Shown here piece after piece: positions 17,563-26,135 of a stretch of 64,000 nt of DNA; position 1 is the stretch's first letter; each line of letters opens with the position of its first letter. The translations under genes and the position numbers were made by a program. The stretch lies in assembly GCF_004114935.1 (NCBI RefSeq), contig NZ_CP022221.1:4423001-4487000 (forward strand), read 5' to 3'. Source of the stretch: Bradyrhizobium zhanjiangense (GTDB lineage: Bacteria; Pseudomonadota; Alphaproteobacteria; Rhizobiales; Xanthobacteraceae). Below the pieces are notes generated by a model. It ran no database searches, was not told where the DNA came from, and saw nothing but the letters and a program-made list of their open reading frames with translations.

Positions 17563-18312
17563 GTGAGATCACTTCTGATTGCGATTGTCGTGATGGCTAT
17601 CGTTTCGCCTACCCACGCCCAATCGCTGCCCGGCGGTTTCGTGTACCTGCGCGACATCGATCCCAGCATCATCCAGGACATCCGCTACGCCACATCGAAC
17701 AATTTCGTTGGCCGTCCGCTCGCCGGCTATGGCGCCGGCGAATGCGTGGTGAAGCGGGAGGTGGGGCTGCGGCTGAAGGCAGTTCAGGAGGAACTGGCGG
17801 CGCAAAATCTCTCGCTCAAGATGTTCGACTGCTACCGGCCGGCGCGGGCCTCGCTCGACATGGTGAAGTGGTCGCAGAACGGCCACGAGACGGCCGCCGA
17901 GCGGCGCTACAATCCCAAAATTCCCAAGACCGAGCTGTTCCGCCTCGGCTACATCGCGAGCCGTTCGCAGCATTCCACCGGGGCGGCACTCGATCTCACT
18001 CTGGTCGATCTGAAGGGCGACAATTCCGCCAAATATGATCCGTCAAGGATCTATGCCAATTGCACGGCACCGGCCGAGGCGCGGGCGCCGGAGGGCAGCG
18101 TCGACATGGGCACCGGCTATGACTGTACCGATGCGCTGGGCCATACTGCGGCACCATCGATCAACGCGGCCCAGCGCGCCTGGCGCAAGCGGTTGGTGGC
18201 TGCGATGGCCAGGCAAGGCTTTGTGAACTATTCGAAGGAGTGGTGGCATTTTTCCCTGCCGGGGGCGGGCGGGGCGGCCTATGATTTCCCGATCCAGCCG
18301 CGGCGGAACTAA
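17563..18312 (+). CDS. D-alanyl-D-alanine dipeptidase (VanX/DdpX-like, peptidase M15D), exported
   Basis: Zinc dipeptidase that cleaves D-Ala-D-Ala, probably in periplasmic peptidoglycan turnover rather than vancomycin resistance. Residues 1-19 form a signal peptide ending THA. Zinc ligands and catalytic residues are visible in SQHSTGAALD (135-144: His137, Asp144) and EWWHF (226-230: Glu226, His229). The start is GTG with GGAGG nine bases upstream. The 249-residue length matches the family. aidB begins 22 bases after the stop, so the two may share a transcript. Confidence 0.9.
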   Translation: MRSLLIAIVVMAIVSPTHAQSLPGGFVYLRDIDPSIIQDIRYATSNNFVGRPLAGYGAGECVVKREVGLRLKAVQEELAAQNLSLKMFDCYRPARASLDMVKWSQNGHETAAERRYNPKIPKTELFRLGYIASRSQHSTGAALDLTLVDLKGDNSAKYDPSRIYANCTAPAEARAPEGSVDMGTGYDCTDALGHTAAPSINAAQRAWRKRLVAAMARQGFVNYSKEWWHFSLPGAGGAAYDFPIQPRRN

Positions 18313-18334
18313 GGCCCCGTTCGAGGAAGCGCAG

Positions 18335-19978
18335 ATGACCCAGCCGAGCTTTGCGACCCACGAGGTCTTCAACCAGTCGCCGCCGTTCGAGAACGTCGAC
18401 CTGTTCGCGGTGGATCGGCCGCTGGTCGAGGCAGTCAAGGCCAATGGCGGCGCGGCGGCGGAACGCGAGCTGTCGGAGTTCGGCAAGCACTGGGGTTCGG
18501 CCGCGATGGCTGATCGCGGGCGCGTCGCGAACGAGAACACGCCAAAACTGCGCACCTTCGATGCCAAGGGCAATCGTCGCGACCAGGTCGAGTTTCACCC
18601 CTCTTATCACGAGCTGATGGCGCACAGCGCGCATGCCGGCGTGCACAATTCGACGTGGACGGCGGACGGGAAGCCCGCGGGCGATGCCGCCGAGGTCATC
18701 CGCGCGGCAAAATTCTATATCGCCGCGCAAGTCGAGACTGGCCATCTCTGCCCGATCACCATGACGCGTGCCTCCGTGGCCGCGCTGGCGATGCAGCCGG
18801 ATCTGCTCGCGCGCGTGATGCCGGTGCTGTCGACGAAAAGCTACGATCCCAGCTTCGCGCCGTGGTGGGAGAAGCGCGGCATGACGCTCGGCATGGGCAT
18901 GACCGAGAAGCAGGGCGGCACCGACGTGCGCGCCAACATGACGCGCGCAGTGCGCGACGGCGATGCTTACCGAATCACCGGCCACAAATGGTTCATGTCG
19001 GCGCCGATGTGCGATGCGTTCCTGGTGCTGGCGCAAGCCGACACTGGGCTGACCTGCTTCTTCATGCCGCGCTTTGCGCCGGATGGCTCGGTGAATGCGA
19101 TCCAATTCCAGCGGCTGAAGGACAAGCTCGGCAACCGCTCCAATGCCTCCTCCGAAGTCGAATTCGTCGGCGCCTATGCGCAAGCGGTCGGCGAGGAGGG
19201 CAAGGGCATCCGCACCATCATCCAGATGGTGCAGCTGACGCGGCAGGATTGCGCGATCGCCTCCGTCGGCCTGATGCGCTCGGGCCTCGCACATGCGCTG
19301 CATCACGCCCGTCACCGCAGCGTGTTCCAAAAGCATCTCGCAGACCAGCCCTTGATGCAGGCGGTGCTGTCGGACATGGCGCTGCATGTCGAGGCGAGCA
19401 CAGCCCTGGTGATGAGGCTCTGCCGCGCCTTCGACCGCACGCCGCACGATGCGGCGGAGGCCGCGTACATGCGCCTGCTGACGCCGGCGATCAAATACTG
19501 GACCTGCAAGAGCGCGCCGCCGTTCCTCTACGAGGCGATGGAGTGCCTCGGCGGCAACGGCTATGTCGAGGACGGCATTTTGGCGCGTCACTATCGCGAA
19601 TCTCCCGTCAACGCGATTTGGGAAGGCTCAGGCAACGTCATGTGCCTCGACGTGCTGCGCGCGCTCTCGCGCGAGCCGGAGGCGGCGATGGCGGTGCTGC
19701 AAGCGCTTGCCGCCGAGACGAAGGGGCTACCAGGGGCAGGAGATGCGGTGGCGTTCATCGGCAAGACCTTCCGCCGCGCCGACGGCGAACGGGTCGCGCG
19801 GCTTGCGGTCGAGAAGCTGGCGTTGCTCGCTGCGGCTGCGGCGCTGAACGGCGTGTCACCGCACGATGCCGAACTGTTCGCGAGCACGCGTCTCGCTGCC
19901 AATCACCCCAGCATGTACGGTGCCGTGGAGCTCGACAGCGCCGACGTGCGCGCGTTGCTGGAGCGCGCGCTGCCGTGA
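18335..19978 (+). CDS. aidB: AidB-type acyl-CoA dehydrogenase-like protein
   Basis: Flavoprotein of the acyl-CoA dehydrogenase superfamily that in enterobacteria is induced by alkylating agents and binds DNA. The 547-residue length, much longer than ordinary acyl-CoA dehydrogenases (about 380), and the N-terminal THEVFNQSPPFENVDLFAVD are diagnostic. The flavin-binding motif is GMTEKQGGTDVRANMT, and the C-terminal half has the ECLGGNGYVEDG and IWEGSGNVMCLDVLRA motifs. The start is the ATG after GAGGAAG. A CPBP protease gene follows after 22 bases. No Ada operator was recognised upstream. Confidence 0.93.
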   Translation: MTQPSFATHEVFNQSPPFENVDLFAVDRPLVEAVKANGGAAAERELSEFGKHWGSAAMADRGRVANENTPKLRTFDAKGNRRDQVEFHPSYHELMAHSAHAGVHNSTWTADGKPAGDAAEVIRAAKFYIAAQVETGHLCPITMTRASVAALAMQPDLLARVMPVLSTKSYDPSFAPWWEKRGMTLGMGMTEKQGGTDVRANMTRAVRDGDAYRITGHKWFMSAPMCDAFLVLAQADTGLTCFFMPRFAPDGSVNAIQFQRLKDKLGNRSNASSEVEFVGAYAQAVGEEGKGIRTIIQMVQLTRQDCAIASVGLMRSGLAHALHHARHRSVFQKHLADQPLMQAVLSDMALHVEASTALVMRLCRAFDRTPHDAAEAAYMRLLTPAIKYWTCKSAPPFLYEAMECLGGNGYVEDGILARHYRESPVNAIWEGSGNVMCLDVLRALSREPEAAMAVLQALAAETKGLPGAGDAVAFIGKTFRRADGERVARLAVEKLALLAAAAALNGVSPHDAELFASTRLAANHPSMYGAVELDSADVRALLERALP

Positions 19979-20000
19979 GTCTCCCAAAGAAAGCCTTTTG

Positions 20001-20765
20001 ATGGACTCCGTTAATCCCGATCATCCGCCATTGAGGGTAACGCCTGCGACGCCGCACGTCTGGATGTTCTGGGGCACGGCGCTGTGGGGCCTCCTCATCT
20101 TCGTCGCGATGTTCGTCGGGCAGATCGGCGCGATCGTTCTGCTGGTGGCGGCGCGTGGTCTGCCGGTGGACCTCGCCTCGCTGCAACTCGTCGGCCGTGA
20201 GCCTCAGGCGCTGGCGCTGTCGGTCACCATGGGCCTGCCGGCGACGCTGGCCGCGGTCTGGCTTGCCATTCGTATCAAGCAGGCGTCCTTCGTCGATTAC
20301 CTCGCGCTGCATTGGCCGGCCTGGAGGCAACTGCTGTTCGGCGCCGTGGGGCTCATCCTGCTGGTACTGGCCTGGGAGACGATGTCACGCGCGCTCGGGC
20401 GCGAGGCGACGCCGGGCTTCATGGCCGATCTGTTGAAATCGGGCCGCGACAAGGGCGCCGCAATGGTGCTGCTGTTCGCCTTCAGCGTCGCGGCGCCGAT
20501 GTCGGAAGAAGTCCTGGCGCGGGGCTTCCTCTATCGCGGCTGGTCGGCAAGCTTCCTGCGGGTGCCTGGCGCGATCCTCCTGTCGTCGCTGGTGTGGACG
20601 GTCGTGCACCTGCAGTATGACATGTACTTCCTCGCCGAGGTCTTCACCATCGGATTGTGGTTCGGTTACATGCGCTATCGCGCCAATTCGCTCTGGCTCA
20701 CGACCGTGCTGCATGCGCTCAACAATCTGACCGCAGTGGTGCTGACGATGTGGCTGGGTGTCTGA
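20001..20765 (+). CDS. CPBP-family intramembrane glutamic endopeptidase (Abi/Rce1-like)
   Basis: A 254-residue protein with about seven hydrophobic segments. Conserved CPBP residues are Glu169-Glu170 in MSEEVLARGFLYRG, His203 in VVHLQYD and His238 in LHALNN, all at expected spacing. Such proteases process prenylated or secreted peptides, and some protect against self-made bacteriocins; no peptide substrate gene is visible here. It lies 22 bases after aidB on the same strand. The start is ATG with only a weak AAAGAAAG binding site. Confidence 0.87.
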   Translation: MDSVNPDHPPLRVTPATPHVWMFWGTALWGLLIFVAMFVGQIGAIVLLVAARGLPVDLASLQLVGREPQALALSVTMGLPATLAAVWLAIRIKQASFVDYLALHWPAWRQLLFGAVGLILLVLAWETMSRALGREATPGFMADLLKSGRDKGAAMVLLFAFSVAAPMSEEVLARGFLYRGWSASFLRVPGAILLSSLVWTVVHLQYDMYFLAEVFTIGLWFGYMRYRANSLWLTTVLHALNNLTAVVLTMWLGV

Positions 20766-20784
20766 CGGCAGTTGCCCCACGTTC

Positions 20785-20897
20785 CGTCATGCGAGCGCAA
20801 GCGAAGCAATCCAGAATCGTTCCGCGGAGGTATTCTGGATTGCTTGGTCGCAAGGGCTCCTCGCAATGACGAGGTGAGGGAGCTCGCAATGACGAGT
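20785..20897. repeat. Palindromic intergenic repeat (family B) plus a partial arm
   Basis: Arms CGTCATGCGAGCGCAAGCGA and CTCCTCGCAATGACG, with inner AATCCAGAAT and ATTCTGGATT. The right side is less regular than in the copies at 7395 and 55165. A second right-arm fragment, GAGCTCGCAATGACGAG, follows. It sits between convergent genes. Confidence 0.75.
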
Positions 20898-20898
20898 C

Positions 20899-21822
20899 TT
20901 AGGCCGCCAGCGCGATCGCGACCGGCATCGTGATGGCCGCAAAAATCGTCTGCAGCGTGATGATCTGCGCCAGCAGCGGCGCATCGCCGCCCATCTGGCG
21001 GGCCAAGACATAGGCGCTGGGCGAGGTCGGCACCGCTGCGCAGATCGCCACGATCGCGAGGCTGTTTCCGGAAAGCCCGAACCAGGCACCGAGCACCAGC
21101 GCGAGCGCGGGCATCAGCGCGAGCTTGAAGACGACGCCGATCGCCGCTCCCATGCTCGGGCGCAAGAGGCCGTCGAGATGCAGGCCGGCGCCGGTGACGA
21201 GCAGGCCGATCGCGAGCGAGGAGCGGCTCAGCGCATCCGCCACTTCGTGCCAGAGCTTCGGCAGCGGCAGATGCGTCAGATTGACGGCAAGTCCGATCAC
21301 GCAGCTCCAGATCAGGGGATTGCGGATCACCGTCATGACGATGGCGCGTGCGGACTGCTTTTCAGGCGCGGCGTAATGGGCGAGCACCACGACGCTGAGC
21401 ACGTTGACCAGGGGAATGATCGCGACCATCGCCACGGAGGCGAGCGCCAGCCCGACGTCGCCGAACAGGTTGGCGGCGACCGACAGCCCGACGAAGGTCT
21501 GCCAGCGCGTTGCGCCCTGAAAGATCGAGGTGAAGGCGGGGCCGTCGATGCCGAGCCGCGACAAAGCGGGGCGCAACGCGAGGCACAGCAGCGACATCGC
21601 GAGCGCCGACAGCAGTAGCGCGCCGCCGACGCCGGCGACCGGCACCTTGGAGAGGTCGGCCTTCACCAGCGTCTGGATCAGCAGCATCGGAAACAGCACG
21701 AAATAGGTCAGCCGCTCCAGTCCGTGCCACTGCGTGTCGAGCCGCATCAGGCTGCGCTTCAGCACGACGCCGAGCACGATGAGGACGAAGACCGGCAGCA
21801 GCGCCGCGATGACGACGGCCAT
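20899..21822 (-). CDS. AEC-family (auxin efflux carrier-like) transporter
   Basis: A 307-residue inner-membrane permease with roughly ten hydrophobic segments and a central hydrophilic loop around residues 150-165. Family features include the N-terminal MAVVIAALLPVFVLIVLGVV, the central NPLIWSCVIGL and the C-terminal AAVPTSPSAYVLARQMGGD. Bacterial members export or import small organic acids such as malate or malonate; the substrate here is unknown. Its ATG is three bases after the ruvX stop, so it is probably cotranscribed with ruvX. Confidence 0.88.
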   Translation of the reverse strand: MAVVIAALLPVFVLIVLGVVLKRSLMRLDTQWHGLERLTYFVLFPMLLIQTLVKADLSKVPVAGVGGALLLSALAMSLLCLALRPALSRLGIDGPAFTSIFQGATRWQTFVGLSVAANLFGDVGLALASVAMVAIIPLVNVLSVVVLAHYAAPEKQSARAIVMTVIRNPLIWSCVIGLAVNLTHLPLPKLWHEVADALSRSSLAIGLLVTGAGLHLDGLLRPSMGAAIGVVFKLALMPALALVLGAWFGLSGNSLAIVAICAAVPTSPSAYVLARQMGGDAPLLAQIITLQTIFAAITMPVAIALAA

Positions 21823-21825
21823 GGA

Positions 21826-22317
21826 TCAGTCGATCCCCGGGCTAGCGCGAAGATTGGCGAGGCGGTCGAGCGCGCCCTGCAGGATGAAGATCGCGGCATG
21901 CTCGTCGATCACCTCGGCGCGCTTGGCGCGGCTGACATCCATGCCGATCAGCTCGCGCTCGACCGCAGCGGTCGAGAGCCGCTCGTCCCAGAGGCCGATG
22001 GGGAGCGCGGTCAGGCCGGCGAGATTGCGGGCGAAGGCGCGCGTCGACTGCGCGCGCGGGCCCTCGCTGCCGTCCATGTTGATGGGCAGGCCCAGCACGA
22101 AACCGGTCGCCTTGCGCTCGGCCGCGATTGCGAGCAGTCGGGCGGCATCCTGCTTGAATGCCTTGCGTTGGATCGTCTCGACGCCGGTCGCTAGCCGCCG
22201 GTCGGGATCGGACACGGCAACGCCGATGGTCTTGGTACCGAGGTCGAGCCCGATCAGCGCGCCGCGTGCGGGCCAGTGGGTTGCAGCATCGACGAGTGGC
22301 AGGATAAGAGCCGGCAT
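21826..22317 (-). CDS. ruvX: Pre-16S rRNA nuclease / Holliday junction resolvase-like protein
   Basis: YqgF/RuvX RNase H-fold protein, 163 residues. It processes the 5' end of 16S rRNA precursor in E. coli and was earlier named as a putative Holliday junction resolvase. The family motifs are present: [15 protein letters not shown] with the first catalytic aspartate, [29 protein letters not shown] and [11 protein letters not shown] with the last aspartate. I begin at the ATG before PALILPLVD; in-frame sequence upstream is not family-like. It is divergent from the broken small gene at 22364. Confidence 0.94.
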   Translation of the reverse strand: MPALILPLVDAATHWPARGALIGLDLGTKTIGVAVSDPDRRLATGVETIQRKAFKQDAARLLAIAAERKATGFVLGLPINMDGSEGPRAQSTRAFARNLAGLTALPIGLWDERLSTAAVERELIGMDVSRAKRAEVIDEHAAIFILQGALDRLANLRASPGID

Positions 22318-22363
22318 GGCCTTAGCGCATATCACGCGTCGCGCTGCGGAGTGAACCCTGGAC

Positions 22364-22589
22364 ATGGATGCACTGACACTATTCGGCCTGTTTGCCGTGA
22401 CGGCGATGCTGGTCTGCTATGCACTGGAAGACCGCAGCCATTGGTTCGTGCTGCTGTTTGCGGTGTCCTGCGCACTCGGCTCGGCCTACGGCTTCCTGCA
22501 GGGCGCCTGGCCGTTCGGCCTGGCCGTTCGGCCTGGTCGAGGCGATCTGGGCTCTGGTGGCGCTGCGGCGGTGGCACCGGAAGGGCTAG
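22364..22589 (+). pseudogene. Small membrane protein gene broken by a 13-bp tandem duplication
   Basis: From the ATG the frame encodes a two-helix membrane protein ([20 protein letters not shown], then a second hydrophobic segment up to FLQGAWPFGL). At 22509-22534 the 13-mer GGCCGTTCGGCCT occurs twice in direct tandem. Removing one copy restores a natural ending, GLVEAIWALVALRRWHRKG and a TAG at 22587-22589, the usual C-terminus of this kind of small rhizobial protein (about 71 residues). With both copies the frame shifts and reads an unrelated arginine/serine tail to 22636. It is either a genuine mutation or a sequencing error. Confidence 0.7.
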
Positions 22590-22729
22590 CGACGGAAGCT
22601 CGTCTTTGGACCCGTCTGAGCCTTTCGAAACCGTGACGCACACATGCGCGAAGATCGATCATTTGTTGCGTAGTTCACACAAGCAAAGCACTCCCCATGA
22701 CATGATGCCGCGCGCGCAGCCGGCATCAA

Positions 22730-22758
22730 TTGACGCGTTGGTTGTGGCGCGATAGGAT
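22730..22758 (+). promoter_or_regulatory. Sigma-70-type promoter for the protease-nuclease gene
   Basis: TTGACG (22730-22735) and TAGGAT (22753-22758) are separated by exactly 17 bases, a near-consensus housekeeping promoter. Transcription would start near 22765, giving a leader of about 135 bases before the start codon. The 309 bases between the broken small gene and the fusion gene hold no other feature that I can support. Confidence 0.55.
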
Positions 22759-22898
22759 TATGAGGCTAAAGTAGTAGGGGGGCCAACCCCGATTTGAACA
22801 ATCATTGGCAGTGAACGGCAGATCAGGCCGCATTGCAGCCTTGGCGCAATTTTCAGCGTCCGCACGTCGATATTCATCCGAATTTTCGAGAGGTCATC

Positions 22899-25106
22899 AT
22901 GTTCATCAAGCCAAGCCTGATCGCGGGCTCAGAAAGGCGATTCAAGCAAGCCGAGTTTTCACCGGAAGCCTTGAACCGGAAATTGGGCGACGGCCCGATC
23001 GAGATGACGGTCGAGAAGAAACGCCTGCGCCAGCGCCAGCTTTTCGCCGAGACACGGGACGTGCAGGCGGCCGAGATCGGCCTCGAGCGGATCATCCAGG
23101 GCAACGATCTCGACAGCATCAACTACCTCGCCAAGGGTACGGCGGCCTCGCGCCCGGTCTGTCGCATCCAGCTCAGGGATATGAGGTCAAATCTGCTCGG
23201 CTATGGCTCGGGCTTTCTGATCGGGCCGGGCCTGCTGCTCACGAACCATCATGTCTTCGGCAAGCCGTCCGACGCAGCCAATTCGATCGCCGATTTCAAC
23301 TACGAACTGGACATTTCGGGACAAGAGCGCGTGCCGGTCAGATTCGGATTCGAGCCGGGCAAATTCTTCTACACCAACGACAGGCTTGATTTCTCGCTCG
23401 TCGCGGTGGCGCCGACCTCGCTGTCAGGCGATGAACACCTCGAGGATTGGGGATGGCTGCCGCTCAGTGGCGCGCCCGGCAAGGCTGACCCTGGCGAGTA
23501 CCTCACCATCGTCCAGCATCCCAGCGGGCAGATGAAGCAGGTCTGCGTCCGCGAGAACAAGCTGCTCAAATATGTCGGTGACTTCCTCTGGTACAACACC
23601 GATACCACGGCCGGCTCGTCGGGCTCGCCGGCGTTTAACCGCTTCTGGCAGGTGGTCGCGCTGCACCACAGCGGCGTCCCGAGGAAGGACGCGCGAGGCC
23701 GCACGCTGACCAAGGATGGCAGAGTGTGGGATGCCTCGATGGACGAAACCTCGATCGACTGGATCGCCAACGAGGGCATCCGGATCAGCGCGATCGTCGC
23801 CGATCTCAAGGTTTCCGTGGGCTCACACCCTCTGATCAAGCCGGTGCTCGACGAGGAGGAGCCGCCGATCCGGCAGGAGGTCGCGAAAGTCCCGCGTCCG
23901 GCCGCCGCAGCTCCCTTCGGAGCGAGTGTCTGGGTCGAGCAGTCTGTCGACGGAAGCTCGCTGGTGGTCCCGATCCGCGTGCCATTGCCAATGTTCAGGA
24001 AGGACATTGCTCCGCTGGCGCCCGTTTCGAACCTTGGGGGCAATGGCGGAGCGCCGAACGGCGGCATGCAGAACGGCGGCAAGCCCTTGATCGTCCCGCC
24101 GGTCGGCCTGTTGCCTCACATCAGCGCGAAGAACGGCCTGCCCATGGAGGCGGTGCATATCGATCAAAGCACGCTGAAATCGCGGCCCGGCTACAAGGCG
24201 AATTTTCTCGGCAGCGGCAAATTTTCCGTCCCCTTGCCGAAGATACCCGCCGCCCTCAAATCCCGGGTTGCGATGTTGAAGGGTAGCTCCAAGCAGTCCG
24301 AGCTGAAATATTTCAACTATAGCGTCGTCATGAACAAGGCGCGCAGGCTCGCCTTCTTCAGCTGCGTCAATATCGACGGCGGCGAGCAGCAGGACGTCGG
24401 CAAGCGCGAAGGCGATTCCTGGCTGCGCGATCCACGCATCGACGATGAGGCCCAGATCGGCGACGAGTTCTACCGCAAGCAGGCCACGTTCGAGGCCGAC
24501 CGCAGCAAGAATCCGTTCGATCGCGGTCATCTCGTGCGCCGTCTCGATGCGACCTGGGGCGACACCGTCGCCGCCGCCAAGCAGCATGGCGACGATTCTT
24601 TCCATTTCACCAATTGCTCGCCGCAATTCTTCTCGTTCAACCAGGGCAAGCAACTCTGGGCCGGACTGGAGGATTATACGCGCGATGTCCTGCTCGAAGG
24701 CGAGGAGAAGGGCATCGTGATGAACGGTCCGGTCTTCGACGGACCGGATGCCGACGGATCGGATTTGCCCAATCCGGCCGGCAAGTCGCACAAGGATCCG
24801 AGCTTCGGTGGCGTTCAAATTCCGAAATACTTCTGGAAAATCCTGATCCGACGCGACGACGACGGTCTCAAGGCGGCGGCATTCCTGATGAGCCAGCGAA
24901 AGCAGGTCATGGAGATCGACCGGATCCAGGAGGCGGATCTGCTCGAGCGGTTGTCCGAAGAGGATGTCAGCGTCTTCCAGGTCTCGATCGCAGACCTGAC
25001 GAAATTGACCAAGCTCGACTTCGGCAATCTTGTCGACGCGGATTCGCACGAGGCGACCTCGGTCGGCCCGCGCCGGATCGAGTCGTATGAGGATATTCGA
25101 ATATAG
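22899..25106 (+). CDS. Trypsin-like serine protease fused to DNA/RNA non-specific endonuclease
   Basis: A 735-residue two-enzyme protein without signal peptide. Residues 1-80 are charged and helical, ending in an ERIIQGNDLDSINYL segment. Residues 80-305 form a chymotrypsin/V8-type protease domain with the whole triad: His118 (LLLTNHHVF), Asp164 (RLDFSLVAV) and Ser241 (TTAGSSGSPAF). Residues 305-410 are a proline- then glycine/asparagine-rich linker. Residues 465-705 form a NUC1/NucA-type nuclease domain with the ββα-metal signature NPFDRGHLVRR (His544), FTNCSPQ (Asn572) and NQGKQLWAGLEDYTRD (Asn581 probable metal ligand). The start ATG has GAGAGG six bases upstream. No partner gene is adjacent. 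I infer a protease-gated nuclease effector; phage defence or programmed death is a hypothesis. Confidence 0.9.
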   Translation: MFIKPSLIAGSERRFKQAEFSPEALNRKLGDGPIEMTVEKKRLRQRQLFAETRDVQAAEIGLERIIQGNDLDSINYLAKGTAASRPVCRIQLRDMRSNLLGYGSGFLIGPGLLLTNHHVFGKPSDAANSIADFNYELDISGQERVPVRFGFEPGKFFYTNDRLDFSLVAVAPTSLSGDEHLEDWGWLPLSGAPGKADPGEYLTIVQHPSGQMKQVCVRENKLLKYVGDFLWYNTDTTAGSSGSPAFNRFWQVVALHHSGVPRKDARGRTLTKDGRVWDASMDETSIDWIANEGIRISAIVADLKVSVGSHPLIKPVLDEEEPPIRQEVAKVPRPAAAAPFGASVWVEQSVDGSSLVVPIRVPLPMFRKDIAPLAPVSNLGGNGGAPNGGMQNGGKPLIVPPVGLLPHISAKNGLPMEAVHIDQSTLKSRPGYKANFLGSGKFSVPLPKIPAALKSRVAMLKGSSKQSELKYFNYSVVMNKARRLAFFSCVNIDGGEQQDVGKREGDSWLRDPRIDDEAQIGDEFYRKQATFEADRSKNPFDRGHLVRRLDATWGDTVAAAKQHGDDSFHFTNCSPQFFSFNQGKQLWAGLEDYTRDVLLEGEEKGIVMNGPVFDGPDADGSDLPNPAGKSHKDPSFGGVQIPKYFWKILIRRDDDGLKAAAFLMSQRKQVMEIDRIQEADLLERLSEEDVSVFQVSIADLTKLTKLDFGNLVDADSHEATSVGPRRIESYEDIRI

Positions 25107-25136
25107 GACTTCTATTCCCGAGCATCGGATTGCCAC

Positions 25137-25166
25137 GACGTCATCGCGTCAGGCCGCGATGACGTC
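25137..25166. terminator. Hairpin at convergent gene ends
   Basis: Perfect 12-bp stem GACGTCATCGCG (25137-25148) and CGCGATGACGTC (25155-25166) with a six-base loop. It overlaps the last codons (DVIAA) and stop of the LysR gene and follows the protease-nuclease gene, so it may end transcription from both sides. There is a short T-containing stretch but no classic U tract. Confidence 0.55.
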
Positions 25167-26039
25167 TTCATCCTTCTTCAGGCACGCGGCAAAGCCACTG
25201 AGCGCGCTGGTTTGATGGCCGGCGCAGCGCTGGATGAAGAGGGTCTCGACGCGCGCGTGCGAGGCGCTCAACGTGTGGATCGACACGTTGCCGTTCATCG
25301 CGCTGCATTCGACCACCGCGCGCGGCAGCAGCGTCACGCCCATGTCGGCGGCGACGCAGCCGATCATGCCGTCGAGCGTGCCGAGCTCGAAGCGCGCGGC
25401 CGACGGCCAGCCGAATTCGACGAACACTTGCTCGAGCCGCTGACGGTAGGTGCAGCCGGTGCGGAACACCAGCGCGGTCGGGCCGGATTCCGGTGTGCCG
25501 GCGCGCAGCTCGGCCAGCGAAGCCCAGCGCCGCGCGCTGACCAGCACCAGCTCCTCCCGGAAGGCGCTCGTCGCGATGAGGTCGGCATGCGCGATCGGGC
25601 CCGCGACGAAGGCGCCGTCCAGCGTGCCGTCAAGCACGGCGGCGACGAGGTCGGCGGTCGGCGCGGTGCGCAAGGAAAGTCGCACGGCGGGGAAACGGCG
25701 ATGGAAGTCCGCCAGCAGCGGTGGCAGCCGCACGGCCGCCGTCGTCTCCATCGATCCGATCGCGAGCGGTCCCTTCGGCTCGCCATCGTCACGCGCGGCG
25801 AGCAAGGCTTCGCGCGACAGCGCCGCCATTTTTTGCGCGTAGGGCAGGAGGCGCTTGCCGGCGCCGGTCAGCGTCATGCCGCGGCTGTGACGTTCGAAAA
25901 GCGGCGTCCCGATCTCCGCCTCCAGCGCCTTCACGCGCTGGGTGACGTTGGACTGCACCGTGTTGAGCTCTTCGGCCGCGCGGGTGATGCCGCCGGTGTG
26001 GGCGACGGCGGCAAAGGTCTGGAGATCGCTGAGTTCCAT
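25149..26039 (-). CDS. LysR-family transcriptional regulator
   Basis: A 296-residue LTTR. The N-terminal helix-turn-helix is clear (LQTFAAVAHTGGITRAAEEL, then NTVQSNVTQRVKALEAEIG), followed by the linker helix and a two-lobe effector domain with the usual FRTGCTYRQRLEQVF region. It is divergent from the first nitronate monooxygenase gene with 96 bases between the starts; TTCTCTAGAATTCAATTTTA and AGAGAATGC in this gap give a palindromic TCTAGA/AGAGAA-type region that could be the binding site. The probable target is therefore the monooxygenase. Confidence 0.92.
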   Translation of the reverse strand: MELSDLQTFAAVAHTGGITRAAEELNTVQSNVTQRVKALEAEIGTPLFERHSRGMTLTGAGKRLLPYAQKMAALSREALLAARDDGEPKGPLAIGSMETTAAVRLPPLLADFHRRFPAVRLSLRTAPTADLVAAVLDGTLDGAFVAGPIAHADLIATSAFREELVLVSARRWASLAELRAGTPESGPTALVFRTGCTYRQRLEQVFVEFGWPSAARFELGTLDGMIGCVAADMGVTLLPRAVVECSAMNGNVSIHTLSASHARVETLFIQRCAGHQTSALSGFAACLKKDEDVIAA

Positions 26040-26135
26040 GGCGTCGTTCCGTTTTTGAGATGGTAGCGTTCTCTAGAATTCAATTTTAGAGAATGCTATT
26101 CGCGCCTAATCTTCCTGTCCAGAGTGGGAGGACGC

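Noticed and set aside
17563..18312. Vancomycin-resistance gene vanX
   Set aside because: The enzyme is VanX-like, but no vanH or vanA ligase or vanRS pair is nearby and Gram-negative bacteria carry such dipeptidases for wall turnover.
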